Positions 9,398 through 15,989 are shown, counted from the stretch's first letter. The stretch is DNA of 16,501 nucleotides from DATEAV01 sp964575425 (GCA_964575425.1 CAZNRD010000055.1:1-16501); one strand, 5' to 3'. Notes: generated by a model not told the origin, from the sequence alone. Made by a program: numbers and translations.

Positions 9398-10674
9398 TGG
9401 AGAAATGGATCCTGCTGGGGACGGTGGCGGTAGGGTTCGCCTCCGGCCTCCCAGTGGCCTTCGCGCTCGGCCTGGGCTGCATGATCTACCTGCTGATGGC
9501 GGGGGACATCAACATTGCCGTCGTGGCCCAGCGGATGATTTTCGGCATTGACTCCTTCCTGCTGCTGTCCGTGCCCTTCTTCATACTGGCCGCGGAAATA
9601 ATGAACACCACCGGGACGACGCGGCGGATTTTCCGTTTTGCACACGCCCTGGTGGGCCACGTACCCGGAGGGCTGGGCCACGTAAACGTGGTCAACAGCA
9701 TGATCTTCGCCGGGATGTCGGGATCGGCCATCGCGGATGCCGCGGGCGTGGGCATGATGGAGGTGGAGGCGATGGAATCCGCGGGCTACCCCCGGCCCTT
9801 CGCCGCGGCGCTCTCGGCGGCCACCTCCACCATCGGGCCCATCATCCCGCCCAGCATCCCCATGGTCATCTACGGCTCCATCGCTCAGGTTTCGGTGGGG
9901 GCGCTCTTCCTGGGCGGCGCCCTGCCAGGGCTCATCATGGCCCTGGCCATGATGGCCCTGGTCTACGTGCAGGCAATGCGACGGGGCTTCCCGCGCGAGC
10001 CCCGCATCACGTTCCGCGAGTTCGCGGGGGCGCTGTGGGAGGCGATCCCGCCGTTGCTTACACCGGTCATCCTTCTGGGAGGCATCTACGGCGGGTTCTT
10101 CACGCCCACCGAGGCCGCCGCGGTGGCGGCGCTCTACGCGCTCCTGCTGGGTACGATGCTCTACCGTGAGATCTCGCCGCGGGAGATCCCCGGGCTGCTG
10201 CTGCGGGTGGTGGAGAAGACCGCCATGATCATGTTCATCGTGACCACGGCGTCGGTCTTCGGCTGGATCCTCGCGCGCGAGCAGATCCCCCAGATGATGG
10301 CAGTGTTCTTCCTGGACATCACGCGCAACCCGGTGGTGATGCTGGTCATACTGAACGTGCTATTCCTGATCCTGGGCATGCTAATGGAGACGCTGGCCAT
10401 CATGGTCATCTTCCTGCCCATCGCGGTCCCGCTGGTGCAGGCCTTGGGCATCGACCTGGTGCACTTCGGGGTGGTGTTCGTCCTGAACGTGATGATCGGG
10501 CTGCTGACCCCTCCGTTTGGAATGCTGCTGTTCGTGATGAGCGGCCTGACGAAGCTGCCCATGGCCGTCATCCTGAAGGAGCTGGTCCCCTACATCATCA
10601 TCCTCATCACCTGCCTGTTCCTCATCACCCTGGTTCCCCAGATAGTGCTGTTCCTACCCGGCCTCGGCCGGTAG
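9397..10674 (+). CDS. dctM: TRAP transporter large permease subunit (DctM family)
   Basis: 425 residues from a GTG that overlaps the dctQ stop. About a dozen hydrophobic segments span the protein. Family landmarks are GMSGSAIADAAGVG (about 105-118), STIGPIIPPSIPMVIYG (about 146-162), GGIYGGFFTPTEAAAVAALY, GMLMETLAIMVIFLPI and IGLLTPPFGMLLF. These are the helix-turn and ion/substrate-site regions of the elevator-type TRAP permeases, which couple solute entry to sodium. It completes a P-Q-M set of full length with no damage. Its 3' end overlaps the convergent aldolase gene by 21 bp, so no separate terminator sits between the two convergent operons. Confidence 0.96.
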   Translation: MEKWILLGTVAVGFASGLPVAFALGLGCMIYLLMAGDINIAVVAQRMIFGIDSFLLLSVPFFILAAEIMNTTGTTRRIFRFAHALVGHVPGGLGHVNVVNSMIFAGMSGSAIADAAGVGMMEVEAMESAGYPRPFAAALSAATSTIGPIIPPSIPMVIYGSIAQVSVGALFLGGALPGLIMALAMMALVYVQAMRRGFPREPRITFREFAGALWEAIPPLLTPVILLGGIYGGFFTPTEAAAVAALYALLLGTMLYREISPREIPGLLLRVVEKTAMIMFIVTTASVFGWILAREQIPQMMAVFFLDITRNPVVMLVILNVLFLILGMLMETLAIMVIFLPIAVPLVQALGIDLVHFGVVFVLNVMIGLLTPPFGMLLFVMSGLTKLPMAVILKELVPYIIILITCLFLITLVPQIVLFLPGLGR

Positions 10675-11604
10675 CGCGAGCCCTCCTGCTTGCGCCTCAA
10701 TCTCAAGGTAGAGGTTGATCAGTTCCCCGGCGATGCGCCGGTTGTGGGCGTCCCAGGCGAAGCCAGGCCAGCGCATCCGATCGGTCTCGAAGATGCCCTT
10801 GCGGACCAGCAGCGCCTTGAAGAACGCGATCGAGGTCCGGATCTCCTGGTTGGAGAAGGCGAGCACCGGTAGGAGACTTCGGAAGTGGACAAGCGCCTCC
10901 CCACGGCGGCCCGATGCGTGGAGCCTGTAGATCGCAGCGTAGACCCTTACCATGGAGGACTCGGGGACCATGGCATCCACGCCGCGGTCGAGGGCCTCGA
11001 TCATCTGGGGCACCGCCCAGCCCCCGCAGATGAAGAACTCCCGGCCGAACGCCTCCCGGACCTCGCTGTACTTTGGGCCCGCGGGGACCGTCTCGATCTT
11101 GACCCCTACCAGGGCGGGTACACGCTCCCGCAACGCCCGGAGGGCTTCCAGGGACAGGCCGGGGCCGTTCCACTGGAGATCTTGAAGCAGCAAGGGCAGC
11201 CGGCTGCGCGCTGCTATTGACACCAGGAAGTCCGGGAGATCCTCCGGCCGGCGGTAGAAGGACTCGGGCACAGCCACCAGGTACGCCGCGGCCCCCACCT
11301 CTCCTGCGAGCCGCGCGAGCGCCCGACACTCCTCGATGTCATCAGAGGATGCTCCCACCACGTAGGGCACCCGCCCGCCGATGGCGCGGGACACGAAGCG
11401 AACGATCTCCTCCCGCTCTTCGCGCGTGAGGTAGGCCACCTCGCTGGCCACGGCCGGGGCCAGGAGTCCGGCCGCGCCGCCGGCGATGGCGTCGCCGATC
11501 AGCCGCTCCAGGCTGAGGAAATCTATGCGGTCGTTCGAGTCGAACGGCGTCTGCAGCACGGGCACGATGCCCCTGGGCAAGGACGATGGGATCACCGCTC
11601 TCAT
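10654..11604 (-). CDS. DapA-family aldolase/lyase homologue with altered active site
   Basis: 316 residues from the ATG at 11604, which overlaps the stop of the upstream UroD-like gene (ATGA), so the two are coupled; 13 extra residues are possible from an upstream start but look artificial. The fold is the DapA/N-acetylneuraminate lyase TIM barrel: GIVPVLQTPFD, LTREEREEIVRF, VGVKIETVPAGPKY and FICGGWAVPQMIEAL. Lys169 in VGVKIET is the expected Schiff-base lysine. However, the usual GTTGE loop reads PAVASEVAYLT (50-60), and the YNxP segment with the catalytic tyrosine reads LLLQDLQWNG (138-147), with Gln141 in place of Tyr. It is therefore unlikely to be a dihydrodipicolinate synthase. It may be a divergent keto-acid aldolase, lyase or dehydratase, acting with its UroD-like partner. 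Function unknown. Confidence 0.85.
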   Translation of the reverse strand: MRAVIPSSLPRGIVPVLQTPFDSNDRIDFLSLERLIGDAIAGGAAGLLAPAVASEVAYLTREEREEIVRFVSRAIGGRVPYVVGASSDDIEECRALARLAGEVGAAAYLVAVPESFYRRPEDLPDFLVSIAARSRLPLLLQDLQWNGPGLSLEALRALRERVPALVGVKIETVPAGPKYSEVREAFGREFFICGGWAVPQMIEALDRGVDAMVPESSMVRVYAAIYRLHASGRRGEALVHFRSLLPVLAFSNQEIRTSIAFFKALLVRKGIFETDRMRWPGFAWDAHNRRIAGELINLYLEIEAQAGGLALPAEAG

Positions 11605-12662
11605 GTGGTCAACTCGTGCCACAGGTCCCGCATCGCGGCGCACTCCTCCCGCGTGTCAGGGAATATCATTGGGCGGAGGATGCACCGGGCGCCTGTCTGC
11701 CGGACCAGGCCCGCGACCCTTCGCGCGTAGGCGACCCAGCCTTCGTCTTCCTGCGCCGCCACACGGCTGTAGAGAACAGCGCCTGTCTCCGCGCATTGTT
11801 CCATGATCCACCGGCAATCGTACATCTCGCTGTTGCCCAGGTCGATCGCCTTCACCCCGGGAAGACGTAAGAGCGACTCGTGCAGGAACGCGTGGCGACC
11901 GCAGTAGTGGGCGAAGCAGCCTTCAAACGGCGCCGCCGCCCGCTCGATGTAGTGCAGCAGGAACTCGCGGATCATCGCGGGAGAGAGTAGCGTGGCCGTA
12001 TCCTCGCTGACCCGCGCGCCCGCGTGTGGGAAGTACACGCCCTGCTGCGTGCCGTGCCCGTGGATCATCTGGCCAAGCGGTTCCCCCAGCACCGCCTTCA
12101 GATGATGCGAGACCCGGAGATAGAGACCCAGGGCGATCTCCATCAACTCGTGGATCCACGCCGGGTCGTCCGCCAGGTTGTAGAGGATGTTGGTGCCGCA
12201 GAGCATGTGGGCGATGTCGAACACGCCCTGGGTGTCGGGCATGTAGGGGGCTATCTCGCCTTCGCCGCCGGCGCGGTGGATCGCGTAGAACTGCTCCGCC
12301 CGCCGCATCAGCGGGGCCTGTTCGATGTCCGTGTCCCTGATCGCGCGGATGGCCTCCCGGCTCATGGGGGTCCCGGGCCAGGGCATCTGTCCCTCCCGGA
12401 CCGTGTAGCCCAGCCCCGCCACTCCAGGGACGAACACGACCCCCAGGTTGGGCCGCACCGTGGGGATGCCGTCGGTCGGCCAGTCCACCACGGGCCTGGC
12501 GCGGCGCATCTCGGCTTCCCACATCAACTCCGGGTTCTCGAAGCGCGCGAGGTAGCCTTCGGTATCGTATTGGTCCGTCTGTGACGTGGGGATCAGGATG
12601 AGGCTCGGGCCCTCGCCGCTCCAGAACCGCTGGTGGGCATCGAGCTTCTCGCGAATGGTCAT
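11601..12662 (-). CDS. Second UroD/MtaA-family protein with His-x-Cys...Cys motif
   Basis: 353 residues from the ATG at 12662 (MTIREKLDAHQRFW), preceded by AGAGGCGG; a longer open frame upstream adds 17 unlikely residues. It belongs to the uroporphyrinogen decarboxylase-like superfamily but to a different branch from the gene at 6694: WPTDGIPTVRPNLGVVFVPG, EGQMPWPG and IHGHGTQQGVYFP are its landmarks. It lacks the haem-pathway UroD RQAGR signature. AHYCGRHAFL gives His-Tyr-Cys (252 and 254 from this start), and Cys327 in GARCILRPM completes a His-x-Cys-Xn-Cys pattern as in MtaA/MtbA zinc methyltransferases. Its stop overlaps the start of the aldolase-like gene. AbiEii ends 16 nt upstream, so transcription may come from the abiE promoter or from a promoter inside abiEii. 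Substrate unknown. Confidence 0.8.
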   Translation of the reverse strand: MTIREKLDAHQRFWSGEGPSLILIPTSQTDQYDTEGYLARFENPELMWEAEMRRARPVVDWPTDGIPTVRPNLGVVFVPGVAGLGYTVREGQMPWPGTPMSREAIRAIRDTDIEQAPLMRRAEQFYAIHRAGGEGEIAPYMPDTQGVFDIAHMLCGTNILYNLADDPAWIHELMEIALGLYLRVSHHLKAVLGEPLGQMIHGHGTQQGVYFPHAGARVSEDTATLLSPAMIREFLLHYIERAAAPFEGCFAHYCGRHAFLHESLLRLPGVKAIDLGNSEMYDCRWIMEQCAETGAVLYSRVAAQEDEGWVAYARRVAGLVRQTGARCILRPMIFPDTREECAAMRDLWHELTT

Positions 12663-12678
12663 GGTACCGCCTCTGCCA

Positions 12679-13596
12679 CTACTGTCCTGCTTCAGGTTGC
12701 CGCCACATCTCAACGGCGCCGTCGGCCAAAGCCCGTTGAAGTCCCGTTTCCCTGTGGGCGCGGGCGTCGCCTGCTAGGGCCGCTTCTTCCGCCGTCAGCC
12801 TCCGAAGAAAGGCGTACGCGCGCAGGCACTCCTGCACAACCATTCCAGGGACGGGCTTGTCCCCACCGCGTACCAGACGAGTGAGATCTTCCCACTCGTA
12901 CGCTGACTCCCCTATCTGTCCAAAGAAGCGGTCCGGATCGAAGGGGTCACGCACCTGCCACAACTTGAGCACCGCGAGCCGCCGAACAAGCCCGCGATGA
13001 AACGGTCGGTTCGCAAACAGGAAGAGATCATAGAGGTCGCGGGCCTTTGTACGTTGATACATTGCCCGAACCTTCTCGGCGAGGACCTCGTGCAAATCGA
13101 GGGAAGGCACGGGGGATGGGATAAACTCGAGGTCTCTGAAGTACGGTTGTTCCATCAAGCGATGCGGGCGCACCGGAAGGACCGGTTGCTCACGGAGGCT
13201 CACCTGGAGGTCGAAGGCCCCGGCGTCGTTCCAGGCGTGCCGGTATGTGGGAACCACTGCGAACGACAACCCACCATGAGTCACGCGCCATTGATCATCA
13301 AGGGTGAATTGGATGCCATGATACTCCTGGTTGAGCACAGCCATCAGGTCCAGAATCGTCGTCTCCGGAGTCGTCTCCGCCACTGCCGTGAAGTCCAGGT
13401 CCATGGAGAAGCGGCCGCTCGCCCCCAGGTGGATCTTGCGAATGCAGGTTCCCCCCTTGAACGCGAGCTTCCCGTGCAGGCCTGACTCGACAAGGAGTTG
13501 CAGAGCGTACGTGAGCACGACCTCTCGCTCGGCCACGGCACGGTCACGGATCCCGCTCTGGTGGGCGAAGAAGTCCACGCGCTTGGCGCTGAGCAT
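12679..13596 (-). CDS. abiEii: AbiEii/AbiGii-family nucleotidyltransferase toxin
   Basis: 305 residues. The nucleotidyltransferase core is intact: FKGGTCIRKI (46-55) is the GG(S/T) loop, and GRFSMDLDF (61-69) supplies the metal-binding Asp66 and Asp68. EVLAEKVRAMYQRTKARDLYDLF contains Lys175 and the conserved RDLYD (186-190) found in AbiEii and related toxins. Family members transfer nucleotides to RNA targets (tRNA for MenT relatives), giving reversible growth arrest in type IV toxin-antitoxin systems that also abort phage infection. It starts 10 nt after the antitoxin stop in the usual antitoxin-toxin order. No frameshift or missing motif is seen, so it is probably functional. Its target is not predictable here. 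Confidence 0.9.
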   Translation of the reverse strand: MLSAKRVDFFAHQSGIRDRAVAEREVVLTYALQLLVESGLHGKLAFKGGTCIRKIHLGASGRFSMDLDFTAVAETTPETTILDLMAVLNQEYHGIQFTLDDQWRVTHGGLSFAVVPTYRHAWNDAGAFDLQVSLREQPVLPVRPHRLMEQPYFRDLEFIPSPVPSLDLHEVLAEKVRAMYQRTKARDLYDLFLFANRPFHRGLVRRLAVLKLWQVRDPFDPDRFFGQIGESAYEWEDLTRLVRGGDKPVPGMVVQECLRAYAFLRRLTAEEAALAGDARAHRETGLQRALADGAVEMWRQPEAGQ

Positions 13597-13606
13597 CGGC
13601 GACCGG

Positions 13607-14431
13607 TCACAGCTCCGAGAAGATTGCCCGGTCAGGCACGTTCACCAAGATCTGCCACTCGGCGTCATATCGGGCCGTCTTCCCCCACCGGGCGACGGAG
13701 TCCAGGAACGACCTGGATGATGGCTTGAGCAGCGACCGGAGTCGCAAACGAACGGCATCCGGTATACGGATGCCCAAACGGTCGCACAAGTACCCCAGCC
13801 GTTGCGTGGCTGCCACCGAGCGCATGCGCACAGCGTACTCGCCGAGGGTATCCCAGCGCATTCGGGGTGAAGCCACGGAGAGCATTCGCGCCACCTCGCC
13901 GACCCCTCCGCCATAGACGAGGTGATCCACACAATCGAGGACTGTCTTCTCGCGGTCAGACATCGAGACCTCGGCGCCATAGACCCGCACGCGCTCGTAC
14001 CCAAAGAACTTGCCAGGCGCTAGCTGCACGAAGCGGAAGGTCGTCCCCTGAAAGGTGCGAGATCGAAGCTGACGGAGTGTAGCCACCCACACCACCCCTC
14101 GCGCTTGCGTCGTGAGGCCGTGGTACGCCGCCGCGCTGGAGAAGGCGACATAGGACGGTTTGATGAACTGCTCGACTAGGACCAGGAGGTTGGCATCGGG
14201 GATACCATCTGGTCCGCGGCTCGCCGGAATCAGGCGATAGCGTCCTCGGCCCAGGCGCTCGAGCCATCGCTTGCGCCGCAGCGAGTGGATGACGCGGTCC
14301 GCCGCCTTGGCATCCCGGCCCAGCAGGCGGATGATCTCCTGGCGAGAGGCAAAGCCCTGTTCCTCCCATTCCAGCGTCAGCACCACTCGTGCCTCGGACG
14401 GCGACAGATTCCTGGGCGGATTAGATTTCAT
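13607..14431 (-). CDS. abiEi: AbiEi-family antitoxin/transcriptional regulator
   Basis: 274 residues. The N-terminal region (about 10-68) is a winged helix-turn-helix: EARVVLTLEWEEQGFASRQE, then ADRVIHSLRRKRWLERLGRG ending in RYRLIP. It is followed by the AbiEi C-terminal antitoxin domain (PSYVAFSSAAAYHGLTTQ, FFGYERVRVYGAEVSMSDRE and KTVLDCVDHL). In type IV systems this protein neutralises the toxin without binding it and represses its own operon through inverted repeats. The ATG at 14431 follows AGAGGGG at a 7-nt distance. That ribosome-binding site lies inside the inverted repeat at 14438-14456, so autorepression is readable from the sequence. The upstream sequence is clearly more AT-rich than the rest of the window, consistent with acquisition as a module. 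Confidence 0.88.
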   Translation of the reverse strand: MKSNPPRNLSPSEARVVLTLEWEEQGFASRQEIIRLLGRDAKAADRVIHSLRRKRWLERLGRGRYRLIPASRGPDGIPDANLLVLVEQFIKPSYVAFSSAAAYHGLTTQARGVVWVATLRQLRSRTFQGTTFRFVQLAPGKFFGYERVRVYGAEVSMSDREKTVLDCVDHLVYGGGVGEVARMLSVASPRMRWDTLGEYAVRMRSVAATQRLGYLCDRLGIRIPDAVRLRLRSLLKPSSRSFLDSVARWGKTARYDAEWQILVNVPDRAIFSEL

Positions 14432-14437
14432 GCTGTT

Positions 14438-14456
14438 ACCCCTCTATTCTAGGGGT
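14438..14456. promoter_or_regulatory. Inverted repeat, candidate AbiEi operator
   Basis: ACCCCT-CTATTCT-AGGGGT: perfect 6-bp arms with a 7-nt spacer. It lies 7 bp upstream of the abiEi ATG, just after the predicted transcription start, and covers the AGAGGGG ribosome-binding site on the minus strand. AbiEi proteins are known to bind inverted repeats in their own promoter, so this is the natural site for negative autoregulation. The assignment is by position and symmetry only. Confidence 0.6.
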
Positions 14457-14464
14457 TCCCGCTT

Positions 14465-14493
14465 AAAATATAACTCCCAAAGTAAAGAGTCAA
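14465..14493 (-). promoter_or_regulatory. Sigma-70-type promoter for abiEi-abiEii
   Basis: Read on the minus strand, TTGACT (14493-14488; 5 of 6 to the -35 consensus) is followed after exactly 17 nt by TATTTT (14470-14465). An overlapping TATATT gives a better -10 hexamer but a 15-nt spacer. The predicted start is near 14458, directly before the inverted repeat. This is the clearest promoter in the window, in its most AT-rich stretch. It may also drive the second UroD-like gene and the aldolase downstream of the toxin. Confidence 0.65.
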
Positions 14494-14602
14494 GGGCTAG
14501 CTGTGCCTTGCGAATGAACGCCGCGAAGTCCCGCGACACGAAGCCGTCTCGCCGCCATCTCCGCCCTCTCCGACCGCCCTTCACGAAATCGACGACCTAG
14601 TC

Positions 14603-14624
14603 GCGGGTGTCGTGCGGCACCCGC
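14603..14624. repeat. Inverted repeat, 7-bp perfect arms
   Basis: GCGGGTG (14603-14609) and CACCCGC (14618-14624) flank an 8-nt loop. Neither strand has a following T-run, so it does not qualify as a standard intrinsic terminator. It could be a recombination footprint, a transcript-stabilising hairpin or coincidence in GC-rich DNA. Confidence 0.5.
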
Positions 14625-14649
14625 CCCTGCTTCTCGTCCACGTTGTTGC

Positions 14650-14679
14650 CCTCCTGCGTTTGCTTGTACTCGCAGGAGG
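14650..14679. repeat. Inverted repeat, 9-bp perfect arms
   Basis: CCTCCTGCG (14650-14658) and CGCAGGAGG (14671-14679) flank a 12-nt loop. It is the longest perfect inverted repeat noticed in the window. It lies about 60 bp before the corrinoid-protein fragment, with no adjacent T-tract. Role unknown. Confidence 0.55.
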
Positions 14680-14737
14680 TTGTCCAAGTCACGCTGAACC
14701 AGCACACGTACGGGTAGGCGAGCGCACCGGGAGCACG

Positions 14738-14839
14738 ATGACCGACCTCCAGGGTCTTTCCAACGCGATCATCGAAGGCGACGCCGTGCGCGTGAAGGCC
14801 CTGGCCCAGGCCGCGGTCGCACAGGAGGTGCCCCCGTGA
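14738..14839 (+). pseudogene. Truncated corrinoid protein (MtaC/MttC-type), N-terminal cap fragment only
   Basis: 33 residues beginning MTDLQGLSNAIIEGDAVRVK. This is the characteristic first helices of the B12-binding-2 cap domain of corrinoid proteins used by methanol, methylamine and O-demethylase methyltransferases (family pattern: M..L..LS.AIIEGD...V..L...A...G..P). A complete protein of this type has about 210 residues with a DxHxxG cobalamin motif, none of which follows here. A GGGAG lies 6 nt before the ATG. The frame ends in TGA, then 4 codons, then the ATG of the DapA-family gene in the same reading frame, so a deletion or recombination joined the two. It is probably a remnant; a functional leader peptide is a less likely alternative. 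Confidence 0.6.
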
Positions 14840-14851
14840 AGCGGGATTCAT

Positions 14852-15757
14852 ATGGACGCACAGACTAGCACAGTCGAACGGCTGCGCGGTGTGATCGTCG
14901 CCCTCCCCACGCCCATGGAGCAGGACGGCAGCGTGGACGTGAAGGCGTTGGGGCGCCTGGTGGAATGGCTGGTGGACCGCGGCGTGGACGGCGTCTTCGC
15001 CTGCGGGACCACTGGCGAGGGTCCGTTGCTCTCCGACGACGAGCGGGCGACGGTCGTCCGGGCCGCGGCAGAGGCGGCGGCCGGCCGCGTCCCGGTTGTG
15101 GCGCAGGTGGGCGGGGTGACCACGGCCGGGACGATCGAGGTCGCCCGCGGCTGCGCCGGCGCAGGGGCTGACGCGCTGGCGGTAATCGCCCCCTACTACT
15201 TCCGACACGGCGAGGACAGTCTGACTGCCCACTTCGCCGCGATCGCGGATGCGGTTCCGGACCGGCCGATCCTCCTCTACAACATCCCCCAGAATACAGG
15301 CAACCCGATCACGCCGCACGTAGTCCGAACGCTGCGTACCCGCCCCAACATCGTCGGGATGAAGGATAGCGCGGGCGATCTCTACGGGATCCTTCAGGCC
15401 TCACTGGCGGCAGGGTCGGACTTCCGCCTCCTGGTGGGAGCGGACCTGATGCTTCCCTCGGTGGCGGCGATGGGATGGGCAGGGACCATCTCGGGTCCCG
15501 CCGCCGCGGTGCCCGAACCCTATGTGGCGTTGTGGAGAGCCGCAGCGCGTGGATCCTGGCCGGAGGTCACGCAGGCGTACCGGAAGGTGGCCGCGGCCTG
15601 CCACATGCTGCTCAACGGCGCCGATGTTCCGCGCATCAAGGCCGCGCTGGCGCTGCGCGGCGTGATCGCTCCCCACGTCCGGCTGCCGCTGAGGCCGACG
15701 CCCCAGGGCGAGATGGAGGGCCTGCGCGAGGCGCTGGAGCGCGTGGTCGGCGCCTGA
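14852..15757 (+). CDS. DapA-family aldolase (probably 2-keto-3-deoxy-sugar-acid type, not DHDPS)
   Basis: 301 residues with all core lyase elements: GTTGE (52-56), the catalytic tyrosine Tyr143 in ILLYNIPQNTG, the Schiff-base Lys171 in NIVGMKDSAGD, and LLVGADLML. True dihydrodipicolinate synthase has an arginine in its YNVPSRTG segment that binds the substrate carboxylate; here the position is Asn148 (YNIPQNTG). The enzyme more probably cleaves or forms a 2-keto acid such as a 2-keto-3-deoxy sugar acid, or acts as a related lyase. The ATG at 14852 has only a weak upstream site (AGCGGG), and translation may be coupled to the 33-residue corrinoid fragment that ends 12 nt earlier. It fits the sugar-acid theme suggested by the TRAP transporter, though it lies outside that operon. 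Confidence 0.9.
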   Translation: MDAQTSTVERLRGVIVALPTPMEQDGSVDVKALGRLVEWLVDRGVDGVFACGTTGEGPLLSDDERATVVRAAAEAAAGRVPVVAQVGGVTTAGTIEVARGCAGAGADALAVIAPYYFRHGEDSLTAHFAAIADAVPDRPILLYNIPQNTGNPITPHVVRTLRTRPNIVGMKDSAGDLYGILQASLAAGSDFRLLVGADLMLPSVAAMGWAGTISGPAAAVPEPYVALWRAAARGSWPEVTQAYRKVAAACHMLLNGADVPRIKAALALRGVIAPHVRLPLRPTPQGEMEGLREALERVVGA

Positions 15758-15839
15758 CCCACGGCCAGCCCTATTGTGGACGAGGAGAGCTCGACGATGG
15801 TCCAGGAGAGGGAGGCTTGTCCCCCCGAGACGACCGGAG

Positions 15840-15989
15840 GTGCGTCCGGCGCTCACGCTGAGAGATCGCCTCGCCGTTCCCATTGTCTTAGGGTGCTGGG
15901 ACGCAACCCTGGAGAGGGCGGCCCGCCGGGCCGGCCTTGAGAGCGTCCTAGGCCTGGATCAAGGGCGAGGCGACTACTGCCTCAGATAG
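15840..15989 (+). pseudogene. Remnant of isocitrate lyase/PEP mutase-family N-terminus
   Basis: 49 residues from a GTG at 15840. The segment TLRDRLAVPIVLGCWDATLE with the following AGLESV resembles the opening strand and helix of the methylisocitrate lyase/PEP mutase superfamily (pattern LR..L..P..L..P...DALSAR.AE.AGFEA). Homology appears to end at residue 36 and the frame stops 13 codons later, overlapping the 3' end of the cupin gene on the other strand. A well-placed AGGAG and ATG at 15797 lie in a different frame, so the 5' end may be frameshifted as well. The match is short, so the family call is tentative. Confidence 0.4.

Larger units (their letters stand above)
14494..14737. other. 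Intergenic stretch with hairpins and possible minus-strand gene remnant
   Basis: No complete gene is seen in these 244 bp. On the minus strand, the frame ending at a TAG at 14597 has strongly GC-rich third codon positions for about 40 codons back from the stop (it reads YPYVCWFSVTWTT, then EYKQTQEGNN). This looks like the true C-terminal end of a protein whose upstream part has been replaced by the corrinoid-protein fragment. The product is not recognised. Two perfect inverted repeats lie in this tail (listed separately). No tRNA or riboswitch signature was found by eye. Confidence 0.35.

Noticed and set aside
6694..12662. UroD-like genes as haem-biosynthesis hemE
   Set aside because: Neither protein has the RQAGR substrate-site signature, and neither sits with haem genes.
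12679..14500. Insertion sequence or integrase carrying the toxin-antitoxin module
   Set aside because: No transposase, integrase, terminal repeats or target-site duplication could be seen on either side.
14444..14584. 46-residue minus-strand open frame (includes FVSRDFAAFIRKAQLALDSL)
   Set aside because: The sequence looks somewhat protein-like, but it runs through the abiEi promoter and inverted repeat, its codon bias fades toward the end, and no family was recognised.
14603..14679. Hairpins as intrinsic terminators or a cobalamin riboswitch
   Set aside because: There are no T-runs after the stems, and no B12-box-like sequence was found near the corrinoid fragment.
14837..14839. TGA between the corrinoid fragment and the aldolase as selenocysteine or recoded stop
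   Set aside because: TGA ends several clear genes here (for example the kinase at 6672-6674), no SECIS-like hairpin was seen right after it, and the fusion would lack the cobalamin-binding part.
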